Assembly: GCA_047636995.1 (NCBI GenBank)
Contig: JBLIGQ010000023.1
Coordinates: forward strand, 1 to 39,571
Source: JAQWQB01 sp047636995
Lineage (GTDB): Bacteria; Bacteroidota; Bacteroidia; Flavobacteriales_D; Sanyastnellaceae
Direction: 5' to 3'
Length of the DNA: 39,571 nt
Shown here: one piece after another, positions 1-8,139 of the stretch
Layout: the number at the start of each line of letters is the position of its first letter
Numbering within the stretch: position 1 is the stretch's first letter
Program-made: the position numbers and the translations under genes
The notes under the pieces: model-generated
Told to the model about the DNA's origin: nothing
Database searches by the model: none
What the model saw: the letters and a program-made list of their open reading frames with translations, nothing else

Positions 1-30
1 CTCGTGGGATACAATTAAACGCGAAAAACA

Positions 31-2145
31 TCACTGAACGTAAGCCAACTTCTGAACCTCAACCTTCGTTCTAAAAATCCCAAAATTCACCGTAGCCTTA
101 TCGCCATCCAAGTCTGTAACAGTCCCGCGTTGTTTTCCGCCAGCAATCAATCTAACTATAGAACCTACCCGAATCTTATCCTGGTGTGCTTTCGGTCGCT
201 TTTTCTTTGACGTTTTGGCCTCGGTAGTTTTTTGCTTGAGGATTTCAGAGTGCTTCACTTCCTCAATCTTTGTTTTCTCCATGGCGATGTACTTCCGAAC
301 TTCCTCTAGCAGATCTTTATTGCCTTTGGCCTTCGGACGGGTGTCATACCGGTCAACAAATCCTTTTGTCTTTTTCCCCCAAGTAATGAAGTGGTTGTTG
401 TTCGAAATAACTTCGTCTTGAACAACTTGGCGGTCGTGGAATTTTTTCTTTTCAGCCTCTCCCTTCGTCATCGCATCCAAAGCTTTTTTCTCAGCTTCTG
501 CACCGCGAAGGGTCAACTTGCCTAACTCTGCTTTTTCGGTTTGAAGCTCTGCAATGAGGCTGTCCATTTTGACTTTGTTAATGTCAAGGCGTTGTTTTGC
601 TTCTTCAATTAACTCCTTCGGAATCCCATTGATTTCAGCCACTTCAAATGTGAATGAACTTCCAGGCTGTCCGATGTCAAGCTTGTACAGCGGCTCCAAA
701 GACTCTTTGTCGAAAAGCATTGATCCGTTGATCGCATTGTGCAGGTCAGCGGCTTTGAGCTTGATGTTGGCGTAGTGGGTGGTGATTACGCCGAAACTCT
801 TACGGTGGTAAAGTTGCTCAAAGAACACTTCTGCCAAGGCACCTCCTAAATCGGGGTCAGATCCTGTTCCGAATTCATCTAAGAGGAGCAAGCTTTTGCG
901 GTTTGCTACATCCAAGAAATGCTTCATTCTTTTCAGTCGGTAGCTGTACGTTGATAGCTGGTTCTCAATACTTTGGTTATCGCCAATATCCGTTAGTACA
1001 GACTGAAAGAAGGTAAACTTACTGTTGGGGTCAACCGGGAGTAGCAATCCGCTCTGAAGCATCACTTGCAACAGGCCAATCATTTTGAGTGTAATGCTTT
1101 TCCCACCCGCATTCGGACCAGAAATTACAAGCATTCTACTGAAGCGATCCATCCGCAAACTGTGCGGAAAGGTTTCGATGCCTGCCTTTTTATTCGCCAT
1201 CAATAAAATGGGGTGGTAGGCATTCACCAAATCGATCTCCATCTCTTTCGAAACTGCAGGAAGATCGGCATCCATTTCTAAAGCCAAGCGTGTTTTCGCA
1301 CTAATAAAGTCCAGCTCCGTTAGCAAGCTTTGGTAACCAACAATAAGGTGTGCATGTCCGCGGATCTCTTTGGAAAGCGCCATTAGAATCCGATGAATCT
1401 CTCTGCGCTCATCATCACGCAGCATCTCAAATTCGTAGTTGAGGGGAACGTTTACTTGAGGCTCTAAGTAGGTGACACTGCCTGTTTTCGAAGAGCCCAT
1501 TGCTGTTCCAGGGACTTTTCGTTTGTGGGTGCTGCTGAGGGCCAAGACGCGACGGTCATTGATGAATCCTTCTTTAGTATCAGCCAAAAATCCTTTGTCA
1601 ACCAAGTCTTTCATCACCTTAATGAAGTTTCGGTTGATCTTGCGTTTTACGTTCTGTTGCTCATTGCGAATGCGTTCCAATTCAGGAGAGGCATCATTTC
1701 GTACCACTCCTTTATTGTCAAAGACCCGTTCAATCGGTTCAATGAGGTCAGTGGTGTAGTACACGCTTTGAAATAGATTCCACAAGCGCGGGAAATCTTC
1801 TTCCTGTTTATTGAAGAAGTAGATCATGGTATTCACCAAGTGCGATGCGCGAAGGATGCGCATGAAGCTCTCTTCACCCAGAGCTGAGTCCTGAATGGTC
1901 AGACGCTGAATATCGTTTTCGAGTTCTTGATAGTCAAGCGCAGGGAAGGAGTGTCCTTCGGTGCGAATGCGATGGAATTCTTTGGTTTCTTCTAACTCCT
2001 TGATAATGACTTTCGGGTCATGAAGGGGCGTCAATTCAGCTGCGCGAAGTCGAGCTGTTTCACCAATGCACACGTCGTGAAGCATCAATCTAATTAGATC
2101 GAACTCCAGGTCTTTGATCACATGCTCGTCGAAATGAAACATCAT
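31..2145 (-). CDS. mutS2: MutS2-family DNA-binding ATPase lacking the Smr domain
   Basis: A 704-aa MutS2-type protein. Its family binds branched DNA or collided ribosomes and couples this to ATP hydrolysis; it does not act in classical mismatch repair. Visible parts are the MutS core and clamp region with a long helical lever (about residues 150-290), a Walker A GPNAGGKS near residue 342, a Walker B LLLLDEFGTGSDP near 417, a Lys/Glu-rich coiled-coil segment (about 510-650) and a C-terminal KOW-like beta domain (VGSIVRLIAGGKQRGTV). The chain stops after that domain, so the roughly 80-aa Smr nuclease domain found in the Bacillus protein (about 785 aa) is absent. The start has two adjacent Met codons, and either could be used. 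It is the last gene of a minus-strand operon, 11 nt downstream of miaA. Confidence 0.92.
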   Translation of the reverse strand: MMFHFDEHVIKDLEFDLIRLMLHDVCIGETARLRAAELTPLHDPKVIIKELEETKEFHRIRTEGHSFPALDYQELENDIQRLTIQDSALGEESFMRILRASHLVNTMIYFFNKQEEDFPRLWNLFQSVYYTTDLIEPIERVFDNKGVVRNDASPELERIRNEQQNVKRKINRNFIKVMKDLVDKGFLADTKEGFINDRRVLALSSTHKRKVPGTAMGSSKTGSVTYLEPQVNVPLNYEFEMLRDDERREIHRILMALSKEIRGHAHLIVGYQSLLTELDFISAKTRLALEMDADLPAVSKEMEIDLVNAYHPILLMANKKAGIETFPHSLRMDRFSRMLVISGPNAGGKSITLKMIGLLQVMLQSGLLLPVDPNSKFTFFQSVLTDIGDNQSIENQLSTYSYRLKRMKHFLDVANRKSLLLLDEFGTGSDPDLGGALAEVFFEQLYHRKSFGVITTHYANIKLKAADLHNAINGSMLFDKESLEPLYKLDIGQPGSSFTFEVAEINGIPKELIEEAKQRLDINKVKMDSLIAELQTEKAELGKLTLRGAEAEKKALDAMTKGEAEKKKFHDRQVVQDEVISNNNHFITWGKKTKGFVDRYDTRPKAKGNKDLLEEVRKYIAMEKTKIEEVKHSEILKQKTTEAKTSKKKRPKAHQDKIRVGSIVRLIAGGKQRGTVTDLDGDKATVNFGIFRTKVEVQKLAYVQ

Positions 2146-2156
2146 TCGTTTGAAAC

Positions 2157-3068
2157 TTATCTAGTGGCGCATTGTTCACTCACATAGTTTAGAAGTTGCT
2201 CTTTTTCTGCAATGTCGAACCACTTCGCATCAGTATTTTTATTGAACCAAGTCATTTGGCGTTTAGCGAAGTTTCGTGTGTGCTGCTTAATTTTATCAGA
2301 GGCTTCTTCCAAGGTCCATTCTCCATCGAAATGCGTGAAGAGTTCTTTATATCCTACCGTATTCAGTGCGTTGAGTGCGCGCTTTGGATGAACGTGTTTC
2401 GCTTCTTCTAATAATCCGCCTTGCAGCATTTGATCTACACGGGTATTGATGCGATCGTAAAGTACCATGCGGTCTGCATGAATTCCAACCTCTAGAAGAT
2501 CAAACGGACGGTCTACAGATTTGTTCGTTAAAAACGAGGAGTAGGTTTCGTTGGTGCTTCGGCAAACTTCTAGCGCACGCATCAAACGCTGTGGATTGTT
2601 GGTATCCATCTTGGCATAGTGCACAGGATCTTTTTCAGCCAATTCTTCTTGAAGCGGACGAATGCCCTTCTTTTCGAATTCGGCAATAAGTGCTGCGCGA
2701 ACAACGAGGTCAGCGGGCAACTCATCAAATCCTTTGGTAATGGCTTTCAGATACAACCCCGAACCGCCCGTAACAATGCAGACGTTTTTCGTCTTGAAAT
2801 AGGTGTCGAGAAAAGAAACCACATCGCGCTCGTAATCCCCAGCGCTGTATTCATCTTCAATGCTGATAAAATCAACAAAGTGATGTTTTGCTTGCGCTAG
2901 TTCTTCGGCAGTTGGCTTCGCCGTTCCGATGGATATTTCTTTATAAAATTGACGCGAATCGCAGGAAATGATTTCAGCATCAAGCCGCGTGGCTAATTCA
3001 ATTGCTGTTGCGGTTTTTCCTATGGCTGTTGGGCCAACAAGGGAAATGAGAAGTGGTTTGTTTGGCAT
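2157..3068 (-). CDS. miaA: tRNA dimethylallyltransferase (MiaA)
   Basis: Transfers a dimethylallyl group from DMAPP to N6 of adenosine 37 in tRNAs that read UNN codons. The 303-aa length is normal for the family. Visible motifs are the P-loop GPTAIGKT at residues 12-19, the family signature DSRQFYKEISIGTAKP around residues 37-52 (general-base Asp and tRNA-binding loop), GGSGLYLKA near residue 100, and a C-terminal RNFAKRQMTWF segment that contacts tRNA. The start codon overlaps the upstream gene's stop by one base (TAATG), so translation is probably coupled. mutS2 follows 11 nt downstream. The identification is secure. Confidence 0.97.
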   Translation of the reverse strand: MPNKPLLISLVGPTAIGKTATAIELATRLDAEIISCDSRQFYKEISIGTAKPTAEELAQAKHHFVDFISIEDEYSAGDYERDVVSFLDTYFKTKNVCIVTGGSGLYLKAITKGFDELPADLVVRAALIAEFEKKGIRPLQEELAEKDPVHYAKMDTNNPQRLMRALEVCRSTNETYSSFLTNKSVDRPFDLLEVGIHADRMVLYDRINTRVDQMLQGGLLEEAKHVHPKRALNALNTVGYKELFTHFDGEWTLEEASDKIKQHTRNFAKRQMTWFNKNTDAKWFDIAEKEQLLNYVSEQCATR

Positions 3069-3649
3069 TAATATAGATCATCATCAAGGTCATCTAGGCT
3101 AGAAAACGATTGACTTTCATCATCGTCATCTCCGTCTAGGTAGGCATCCAATTCAGGATCCCCGGTTTTGTAATCGACTTTCCCTTCATCAGGCATATCG
3201 AATCCGGCAAAGAGGTCAACTTCTTTCGATTCTAATGCAGGCGCTTCGCCATATACAAGGGCAACTCTTGGGTACAATGTGCTTGGTGCAGCTTTTCTAA
3301 TTTCCACCAATTCAATGTAGAAGCACCACATACGGAGGAAATCATAAACGTAAATCACTTTGTCATCAGGATGTGATACCTGCATTTCCAAGGCAACTGT
3401 ACTCATGCTTTTTATGGTAGAAGTAGCTTCAAGTTCTTCGTCTACTTCAACGTCCATAAGGGTAATTTCTTCACCGCGTTCCCAGGTGTCATTGCTCATG
3501 TAGAATGATGCCATTTCGCCCTCTTTAAAGTTGAAAGCGCGCAAAATTGCTTCATGTAATTCAAGAAAAGATGAGCCTGTTACAATTTCAATGTCACGGA
3601 AAATATCTTCTTCCATGTCTATAACGACTCTAAACTTGAAAATATTCAT
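3068..3649 (-). CDS. pRiA4b ORF-3-like family protein
   Basis: A 193-aa soluble protein resembling the pRiA4b ORF-3 family (PF07929; often labelled IS1096 passenger TnpR-like in Bacteroidota). It shows the N-terminal FKFRVVIDMEEDIFRDIEI strand-turn-strand, a LHEAILRAFNF helix, and the FYMSNDTWERGEEI motif typical of the fold. The C-terminus is a low-complexity acidic tail rich in Asp and Ser. The family's function is unknown and I see no transposase nearby, so 'mobile element passenger' would be a misleading label. It heads the operon with miaA and mutS2, with a 1-base stop/start overlap into miaA. A TAnnTTTG -7 box lies 48 nt upstream. Confidence 0.8.
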   Translation of the reverse strand: MNIFKFRVVIDMEEDIFRDIEIVTGSSFLELHEAILRAFNFKEGEMASFYMSNDTWERGEEITLMDVEVDEELEATSTIKSMSTVALEMQVSHPDDKVIYVYDFLRMWCFYIELVEIRKAAPSTLYPRVALVYGEAPALESKEVDLFAGFDMPDEGKVDYKTGDPELDAYLDGDDDDESQSFSSLDDLDDDLY

Positions 3650-3696
3650 TTGATGCTACTCGTGTTCTGGTTAAAATTGATTCCCTACTAGAAGGG

Positions 3697-3704
3697 CAAA
3701 GTTA
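3697..3704 (-). promoter_or_regulatory. Candidate -7 box for the ORF3-like/miaA/mutS2 operon
   Basis: Reads TAACTTTG on the minus strand, an exact match to the Bacteroidota -7 consensus TAnnTTTG. It would start transcription about 40 nt before the ATG at 3649. I see no TTG -33 element at the usual spacing, so this is only a candidate. Confidence 0.4.
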
Positions 3705-3719
3705 TGAAAATGTGTGGGG

Positions 3720-4316
3720 TTAAAACCGATATCCTACCGCAAGTTCGAGTCGATAGATAAGTGCAGACGAATCAAACCTTCCTGCGCGTGCCCTTGCCTC
3801 AGAATCAGTGGCTGGATTTTGCCAGAAAGCATGTGCTTTGCCAAATCCAGCAAGTATTTCTACAAAAAGGGGGAAATCACCACAAGCTGTTCGATAGCCT
3901 ATTCCGAGACCACCTCCTAATGTGGCTCCTTTGCGCAGATAGGCAGAAGTGCCTGGATCATTAACAGAGTATTCGTTCATTTTACGGAGGTGTGCGAATG
4001 TGAGTGCGAAGATGCCTTGGTGTATTCCTTCTTTTGCTTGAGCGCCCAAATAGTAGCGCGCTTCAGGAACAACAGCGAAGCCATGAATACTATACTCTTC
4101 TACAGTGGCGTTAATCAAGTCTTGCTCATGGTAGGCGTATCTACCAAACTCAAAACCAACACCATACGTCCATGGAGTTGAGGAGTAGTGCTCATAGCCA
4201 ATACCAAATAACGGTTGACCAGACAGAAAGTAGCTGTTCTGCATACGCAAGCCATGCTGCCCGAAAGCACATGAAAAGAGAAGGAAGAACAACCCTGAAC
4301 AGAGAATAGCTCTCAT
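3720..4316 (-). CDS. Small secreted outer-membrane beta-barrel-like protein, unknown function
   Basis: A 198-aa protein with a clear signal peptide (MRAILCSGLFFLLFSCAFG, cut near residue 19-20). The mature part has alternating hydrophobic/polar strands, many Gly and aromatic residues (for example YGVGFEFGRYAY, GGGLGIGYRT) and ends in ...VGYRF. A C-terminal Phe is typical of outer-membrane barrels assembled by BAM. About 8 strands would fit this length. I recognise no specific family. The Cys in the signal peptide sits in LFSC, a poor lipobox, so I prefer signal peptidase I cleavage. It lies alone between the pRiA4b-like gene and ytxJ, all on the minus strand. The function is not known. Confidence 0.75.
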   Translation of the reverse strand: MRAILCSGLFFLLFSCAFGQHGLRMQNSYFLSGQPLFGIGYEHYSSTPWTYGVGFEFGRYAYHEQDLINATVEEYSIHGFAVVPEARYYLGAQAKEGIHQGIFALTFAHLRKMNEYSVNDPGTSAYLRKGATLGGGLGIGYRTACGDFPLFVEILAGFGKAHAFWQNPATDSEARARAGRFDSSALIYRLELAVGYRF

Positions 4317-4356
4317 AACAAGGCGAAAATTAGGTTAGCACCTTAAAGATATGGAT

Positions 4357-4698
4357 TTACAACCACTTTGAAATTGCGGGAGCACTAATCATGCTATGAG
4401 AAGAGTCATAAACAGCCATTCCATTTTTTAGCACAATCATCTGTGGTGATTGGTGATCTATAGCGAGATCTTGGGAAATTAAGTTCGAAATAGATCTGTG
4501 CGCAATCAGGTCCAAAAAGAAAGCTTGAACATCATTTTGCTCGTAATCATACTGGGATTCGAACATGCGTTTTGCCATGGAACTTACAGGACAGCGCGTG
4601 CTATGCTTGAAAATTACCACAACTTTTTCCTTCGAAAGTTCTTTCGCTTTTTGGAAGTCTTCGTCAGATTGTAAAATGTCCCATTGAAGGTTTGCCAT
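4357..4698 (-). CDS. ytxJ: YtxJ/BrxC-type monothiol bacilliredoxin
   Basis: A 113-aa thioredoxin-fold protein of the YtxJ family, which in Firmicutes and Bacteroidota removes bacillithiol from oxidised protein thiols. It shows the N-terminal W-x-x-L element, strand VVVIFKHS, then the active-site loop TRCPVS with the only Cys of the protein (C36), and the HQSPQ loop carrying the cis-Pro. A single Cys fits a monothiol exchange mechanism. The cytosolic location follows from the absence of a signal peptide. It is divergent from the TPR gene at 4747, and the two starts are separated by 48 nt. The family call is confident; bacillithiol use is inferred from the family. Confidence 0.9.
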   Translation of the reverse strand: MANLQWDILQSDEDFQKAKELSKEKVVVIFKHSTRCPVSSMAKRMFESQYDYEQNDVQAFFLDLIAHRSISNLISQDLAIDHQSPQMIVLKNGMAVYDSSHSMISAPAISKWL

Positions 4699-4717
4699 CT
4701 TCAGTCAGTGTTTTTAG

Positions 4718-4725
4718 TAGCTTTG
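4718..4725 (+). promoter_or_regulatory. Candidate promoter of the TPR membrane protein
   Basis: TAGCTTTG matches the Bacteroidota -7 consensus exactly. A TTTG at 4691-4694 could be the -33 element with a 23-nt spacer, at the long end of the accepted range. Transcription would start near 4730, which excludes an upstream ATG at 4684 and supports the ATG at 4747. Confidence 0.45.
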
Positions 4726-4746
4726 TACCCGAAAGTTAAGGAAACC

Positions 4747-5277
4747 ATGGATACTCGCATTATAAAGATTGCAATTGCTGCTCTAGCTGTTGCATATACA
4801 GTCTATTTATACGTAACTGGACATTGGGGCAGTGGAATAGGAATGACATTGGTATCTATAGTGCTCATTCTTGCTTGTTTGAGAAGCATGCGCATGGTAC
4901 TGGTGTTTTTCCACATGCGTCAACAGAAGATGGACAAGGCCAAGCAGTGGTTGGGGCGCATCAAGCCCACTCATCTCTGGAAAACACAACAAGGGTATTA
5001 CTACTTTTTACAAGGAAGTATGGCCATGGAAAGGAACCTCAATGAAGCAGAGCGTCATTTGAGAAAAGCATTGTCTTTAGGCCTTCGAATGGATCATGAT
5101 AAGGCTGCTGTTAAGCTGAATCTTGCGGCCATTGCTTCTGCGAAACGTAAAACACGTGAAGCACTTAGTCTGTTAACCGAAGCGAAGCGTTTGGATAAGA
5201 AAGGAGTTTTGAAGAATGACATTAAGATGATTGAAAAGTCAATCAAGAACCCAAAAGTGATGCAGAAACGTCGTTAA
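4747..5277 (+). CDS. Membrane-anchored tetratricopeptide-repeat protein
   Basis: A 176-aa protein with two N-terminal transmembrane segments (about residues 4-22 and 29-48, short loop TGHWGSG) followed by TPR-like helices: KMDKAKQWLGRIKPTHLW, YYYFLQGSMAMERNLNEAE, and AAVKLNLAAIASAKRKTREAL. The C-terminus is very basic. The start was chosen at 4747 because the upstream in-frame ATG at 4684 lies inside ytxJ and before the candidate promoter, while AAGGAAA at 4738-4744 is a plausible ribosome binding site. It probably serves as an inner-membrane scaffold, but no partner is evident. It converges on the next gene, and the two stop codons share the palindrome TTAA. Confidence 0.75.
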   Translation: MDTRIIKIAIAALAVAYTVYLYVTGHWGSGIGMTLVSIVLILACLRSMRMVLVFFHMRQQKMDKAKQWLGRIKPTHLWKTQQGYYYFLQGSMAMERNLNEAERHLRKALSLGLRMDHDKAAVKLNLAAIASAKRKTREALSLLTEAKRLDKKGVLKNDIKMIEKSIKNPKVMQKRR

Positions 5278-5597
5278 GCGTCTTTCGTCTTCTGAATACG
5301 CTGCAGACGTGAAAGCATCTCTAAACTCTTTCGCTGTACATCTTTGCTAATAGCGCGGTAATGCTCTTGTAGTTTAACTTCGTTTTTTGACCAGTCATGG
5401 GCATCAATTTTGAGCACCTGATAATTAATCTCCTCTGATGCGTCGCGGATTATGTTGTTAATTTCCTCGCTTTTAGTGGGATGATGAATCATATGACTGA
5501 AACACTGCTCCACCACATCATTCATCATGAGGTGCACAGCTCTTCGAAGCTCAGAACTCTTGTTTTGCATATCGGGATAGGTCATAACTGAATACAT
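5274..5597 (-). CDS. Small helical protein of unknown function
   Basis: A 107-aa cytosolic protein predicted from composition to be almost all helix, with charged amphipathic stretches (SELRRAVHLMMNDVVEQCF, KDVQRKSLEMLSRLQRIQK). No known family is recognised. Met-5 (5585) is an alternative start, and neither start has a convincing ribosome binding site. Its stop overlaps the stop of the convergent TPR gene by 4 nt (TTAA). The clean reading frame without internal low-complexity and the tight packing against its neighbour support a real gene. No function is proposed. Confidence 0.6.
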   Translation of the reverse strand: MYSVMTYPDMQNKSSELRRAVHLMMNDVVEQCFSHMIHHPTKSEEINNIIRDASEEINYQVLKIDAHDWSKNEVKLQEHYRAISKDVQRKSLEMLSRLQRIQKTKDA

Positions 5598-5672
5598 TAA
5601 GTTAGGAATTCAATTTGGATAATTAAAACCCACCGACTAGTCTATTAAAAACACGCTTACAGCGATGAAAAA

Positions 5673-5867
5673 CTAACGCTCGTCTAATTCATGAGCGGTT
5701 GATATTCCATTAGTTACAGTTATCTGTTCAAACCAAGTTTTACTTCTTTCATTCAATTCGGCCGCCGCCGCGAACGAGATTCGTGATGGCAACCAATAAT
5801 TGAAATGATTCTTCCAGAGCAGGTATTTAGTGCTTTCATGAAGGGCTAAAGAAGCCATGAATTCCAT
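5673..5867 (-). CDS. Possible small ORF in the gap before the E1 dehydrogenase
   Basis: A 64-codon frame inside the otherwise gene-free stretch 5598-5925. The peptide begins MEFMASLALHESTKYLLWKN and has a plausible protein composition, but there is no homology I recognise and no ribosome binding site. A stop codon lies immediately upstream in frame, so it is not a truncated longer gene. It would follow the E1 gene by 58 nt on the same strand. It could be a small gene, a remnant or chance. Confidence 0.25.
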   Translation of the reverse strand: MEFMASLALHESTKYLLWKNHFNYWLPSRISFAAAAELNERSKTWFEQITVTNGISTAHELDER

Positions 5868-5925
5868 TAAAGGCTAGGGGACTGACCTGAAGCTTGGAGT
5901 TGATGCACCGCCGCTGTAATTTCTT

Positions 5926-7935
5926 TTAATAATGAATAAGCGCTGAGATTGTTTCTTCCAATCGGTTAGATGCCATGTAGTTGTTCTCTAATGCCGCAGC
6001 AAAAGGCACTGGCGTATCTAAGCTGGCGCAGCGTTTTACGGGAGCATCAAGGTATTTAAAACAGTGCTCTTGAATGAGCGAACTTAATTCCCCACCAATT
6101 CCTCCAGTCAGGTTTGCTTCATGCAGAATAAGTGCTTTTCCGGTCTTCTTTACGCTGGTGAAAATGGTCTCAGTATCAAGCGGACTAAGCGTTCTGAGGT
6201 CAATGATTTCAATGGAAATATCAGACATTTTTTCAGCAGTGGCCATGGCCCAGTGCACGCCCATTCCATAGGTGATGATTGTAAGCTCTGTTCCTTCAGT
6301 TACAACACGTGCTTCGCCAAATGGCAAGGTGTAATAGCTGTCTGAAACTTCAGATGAAACGCTTCGATACAATGCTTTGTGCTCGAAAAACAAAACGGGG
6401 TTAGGGTCTTCGAAAGCCATGGCAAGCAGTCCTTTCGCGTCTTCAGGAAAGGCAGGGTATACAATTTTCAATCCGGGCACGTGGAAGAACCACGCCTCAA
6501 TGCTTTGGCTGTGAAAAGGTCCGGCTGCTACACCACCACCTGTAGGCATGCGCACTACCACATCTGCGCTTTGTCCCCAACGGTAGTTGAGTTTTGCCAG
6601 GTTGTTCACGATTTGATTGAAACCGCACGTAACGAAGTCGGCAAATTGCATTTCAACCATCGCTTTCCACCCTTTAATGGAAAGGCCAAGGCCTGCTCCA
6701 AGGATGGCACTTTCGCAAAGCGGTGTATTTCGCACACGGTCTTTGCCAAATTGTTCCATAAAGCCATCTGTCACTTTAAAAACACCGCCGTAATCAGCAA
6801 TGTCTTGTCCCATCAACACAAGCTTGTCATGACGTTCCATGCTTTGACGCATTCCGTCACTAATGGCGTCTATAAAACGTTTTTCTGACGTTTTTCCAGA
6901 GGGTGCTACCGGCGTAATGTCTGCTGATGCGAAAAGGTCACCCACTTCAACTTCAGTAGAAACACTGATTTCAGGGAGTGCTTGTGATTCTTTCAATGCG
7001 ATAACGATGCGTTGTTTGATATCAGACTTAATCTCCTCTATCTTTTCTTCGTCCAAAAGGCCTTCCTGGATGAGGTAGGACTCATAATTATCAACAGGAT
7101 CTTTTTCCTCCCATTGTTCGATCAGTCCGTCAGGGTAATATTTTGTTCCAGAAGCTTCCTCATGTCCGCGAACCCTGAAGGTCATGAATTCAACCATCAT
7201 CGGACGTGGATGCTTTCGCATGCTTTCTGTTAGTCTTTTTAAGGTCGAATAAACTTCGAGAATATTGTTTCCATCAATCTGAACGGCATCTTCAGCAGGT
7301 ATGCCATAGCCTATTGCTTTGTCAATAAACTGCTTGCAGCGAAACTGCTCATTTGAGGGCGTTGAAAGCCCCCATGCATTGTTTTCAATTCCAATAATAA
7401 CAGGCAGATCCCATACAGCAGCAACGTTAAGTGCTTCGTGAAAATCTCCTTCACTTGCACCACCATCTCCGGTGAATACAAAGGTCGCTTTCGCTTCGCC
7501 ACCAAGTTTGTTGGCCAATCCAATTCCGTCAGCGATGCCTAATTGAGGACCCAAGTGAGAAATCATTCCAACAATATTGTATTCAGGTGCTCCGAAGTGA
7601 AAACTACGATCTCTTCCATTGGTGAAGCCCGCTTCTTTTCCTTGAAATTGGGCGAATAACCTTACCAAAGGAACCTTACGGGCAGTAAAGATCCCGAGGT
7701 TTCTGTGCATCGGAAGAATGAACTCATCAGGTTGCATAGCTAAGGCAACGCCAATTGAAATGGCCTCTTGTCCAATGCCACTGAACCACTTTGAGATTTT
7801 CCCTTGTCTCAGTTGACTGAGCATTTTTTCCTCAATCAATCGAGGCAGTAAAATTGCATTATACAATTCAAGAAGTGTTTCGTCTTCTATGCCTTCACGA
7901 TTGAATGTGATGTTGGGCTTGGTCATAGTTGCCAT
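5926..7935 (-). CDS. Fused 2-oxoacid dehydrogenase E1 (alpha-beta), branched-chain type
   Basis: A 669-aa fusion of the alpha and beta subunits of thiamine-diphosphate-dependent E1, most like the branched-chain 2-oxoacid (2-oxoisovalerate) dehydrogenase. The alpha half spans about residues 15-340, with the ThDP motif GDGGAS...ENN (GDG at 156-158, NN at 185-186) and HRNLGIFTARK. The beta half starts near 355 and carries GQDIADYGGVFKVT, TPLCESAILGAGLGLS (catalytic Glu region), GGGVAAGPFHSQS and FEHKALYR. The E2 and E3 partners are not in the window. The start at 7935 (MATMTKPN) is preferred over the more upstream ATG at 8007, whose 24 extra residues are hydrophobic and absent from the family. 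Fused E1 proteins of about 660 aa are common in Bacteroidota. The exact substrate is inferred. Confidence 0.9.
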   Translation of the reverse strand: MATMTKPNITFNREGIEDETLLELYNAILLPRLIEEKMLSQLRQGKISKWFSGIGQEAISIGVALAMQPDEFILPMHRNLGIFTARKVPLVRLFAQFQGKEAGFTNGRDRSFHFGAPEYNIVGMISHLGPQLGIADGIGLANKLGGEAKATFVFTGDGGASEGDFHEALNVAAVWDLPVIIGIENNAWGLSTPSNEQFRCKQFIDKAIGYGIPAEDAVQIDGNNILEVYSTLKRLTESMRKHPRPMMVEFMTFRVRGHEEASGTKYYPDGLIEQWEEKDPVDNYESYLIQEGLLDEEKIEEIKSDIKQRIVIALKESQALPEISVSTEVEVGDLFASADITPVAPSGKTSEKRFIDAISDGMRQSMERHDKLVLMGQDIADYGGVFKVTDGFMEQFGKDRVRNTPLCESAILGAGLGLSIKGWKAMVEMQFADFVTCGFNQIVNNLAKLNYRWGQSADVVVRMPTGGGVAAGPFHSQSIEAWFFHVPGLKIVYPAFPEDAKGLLAMAFEDPNPVLFFEHKALYRSVSSEVSDSYYTLPFGEARVVTEGTELTIITYGMGVHWAMATAEKMSDISIEIIDLRTLSPLDTETIFTSVKKTGKALILHEANLTGGIGGELSSLIQEHCFKYLDAPVKRCASLDTPVPFAAALENNYMASNRLEETISALIHY

Positions 7936-8139
7936 GCTAAAAAAGTTTCGGTAAAAGTAGTTAAAAGGCAAGGCAAGCGATGTTGTTATTAAAAAATTGT
8001 AGACCAAGAGGATTCAACAGATGAGGAGAGCGAAGTTTGTATTCAATCTTAGCTTCACGGTCCCCGTTTAGACTCCTTGATTCAAATATTTATGTGGTGA
8101 TGTGAAAGTTCAGCCTAGAAAGGTTCATACCTTTAACGC

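Noticed and set aside
3068..3649. Mobile-element (IS1096 passenger) label for the pRiA4b-like gene
   Set aside because: No transposase, inverted repeats or target duplications nearby; the gene is coupled to miaA in a housekeeping operon.
4257..4270. Lipoprotein signal in the 198-aa barrel protein
   Set aside because: LFSC has a bulky Phe at -2 and the barrel ends in Phe, so signal peptidase I cleavage is more likely.
4684..4746. Upstream ATG (4684) extending the TPR protein
   Set aside because: It lies inside the divergent ytxJ coding region and before the candidate promoter, and the peptide it adds does not resemble a signal or family sequence.
7936..8007. 24-residue N-terminal extension of the E1 dehydrogenase
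   Set aside because: Hydrophobic, signal-like sequence on a cytosolic enzyme, and the family begins near MATMTKPN.
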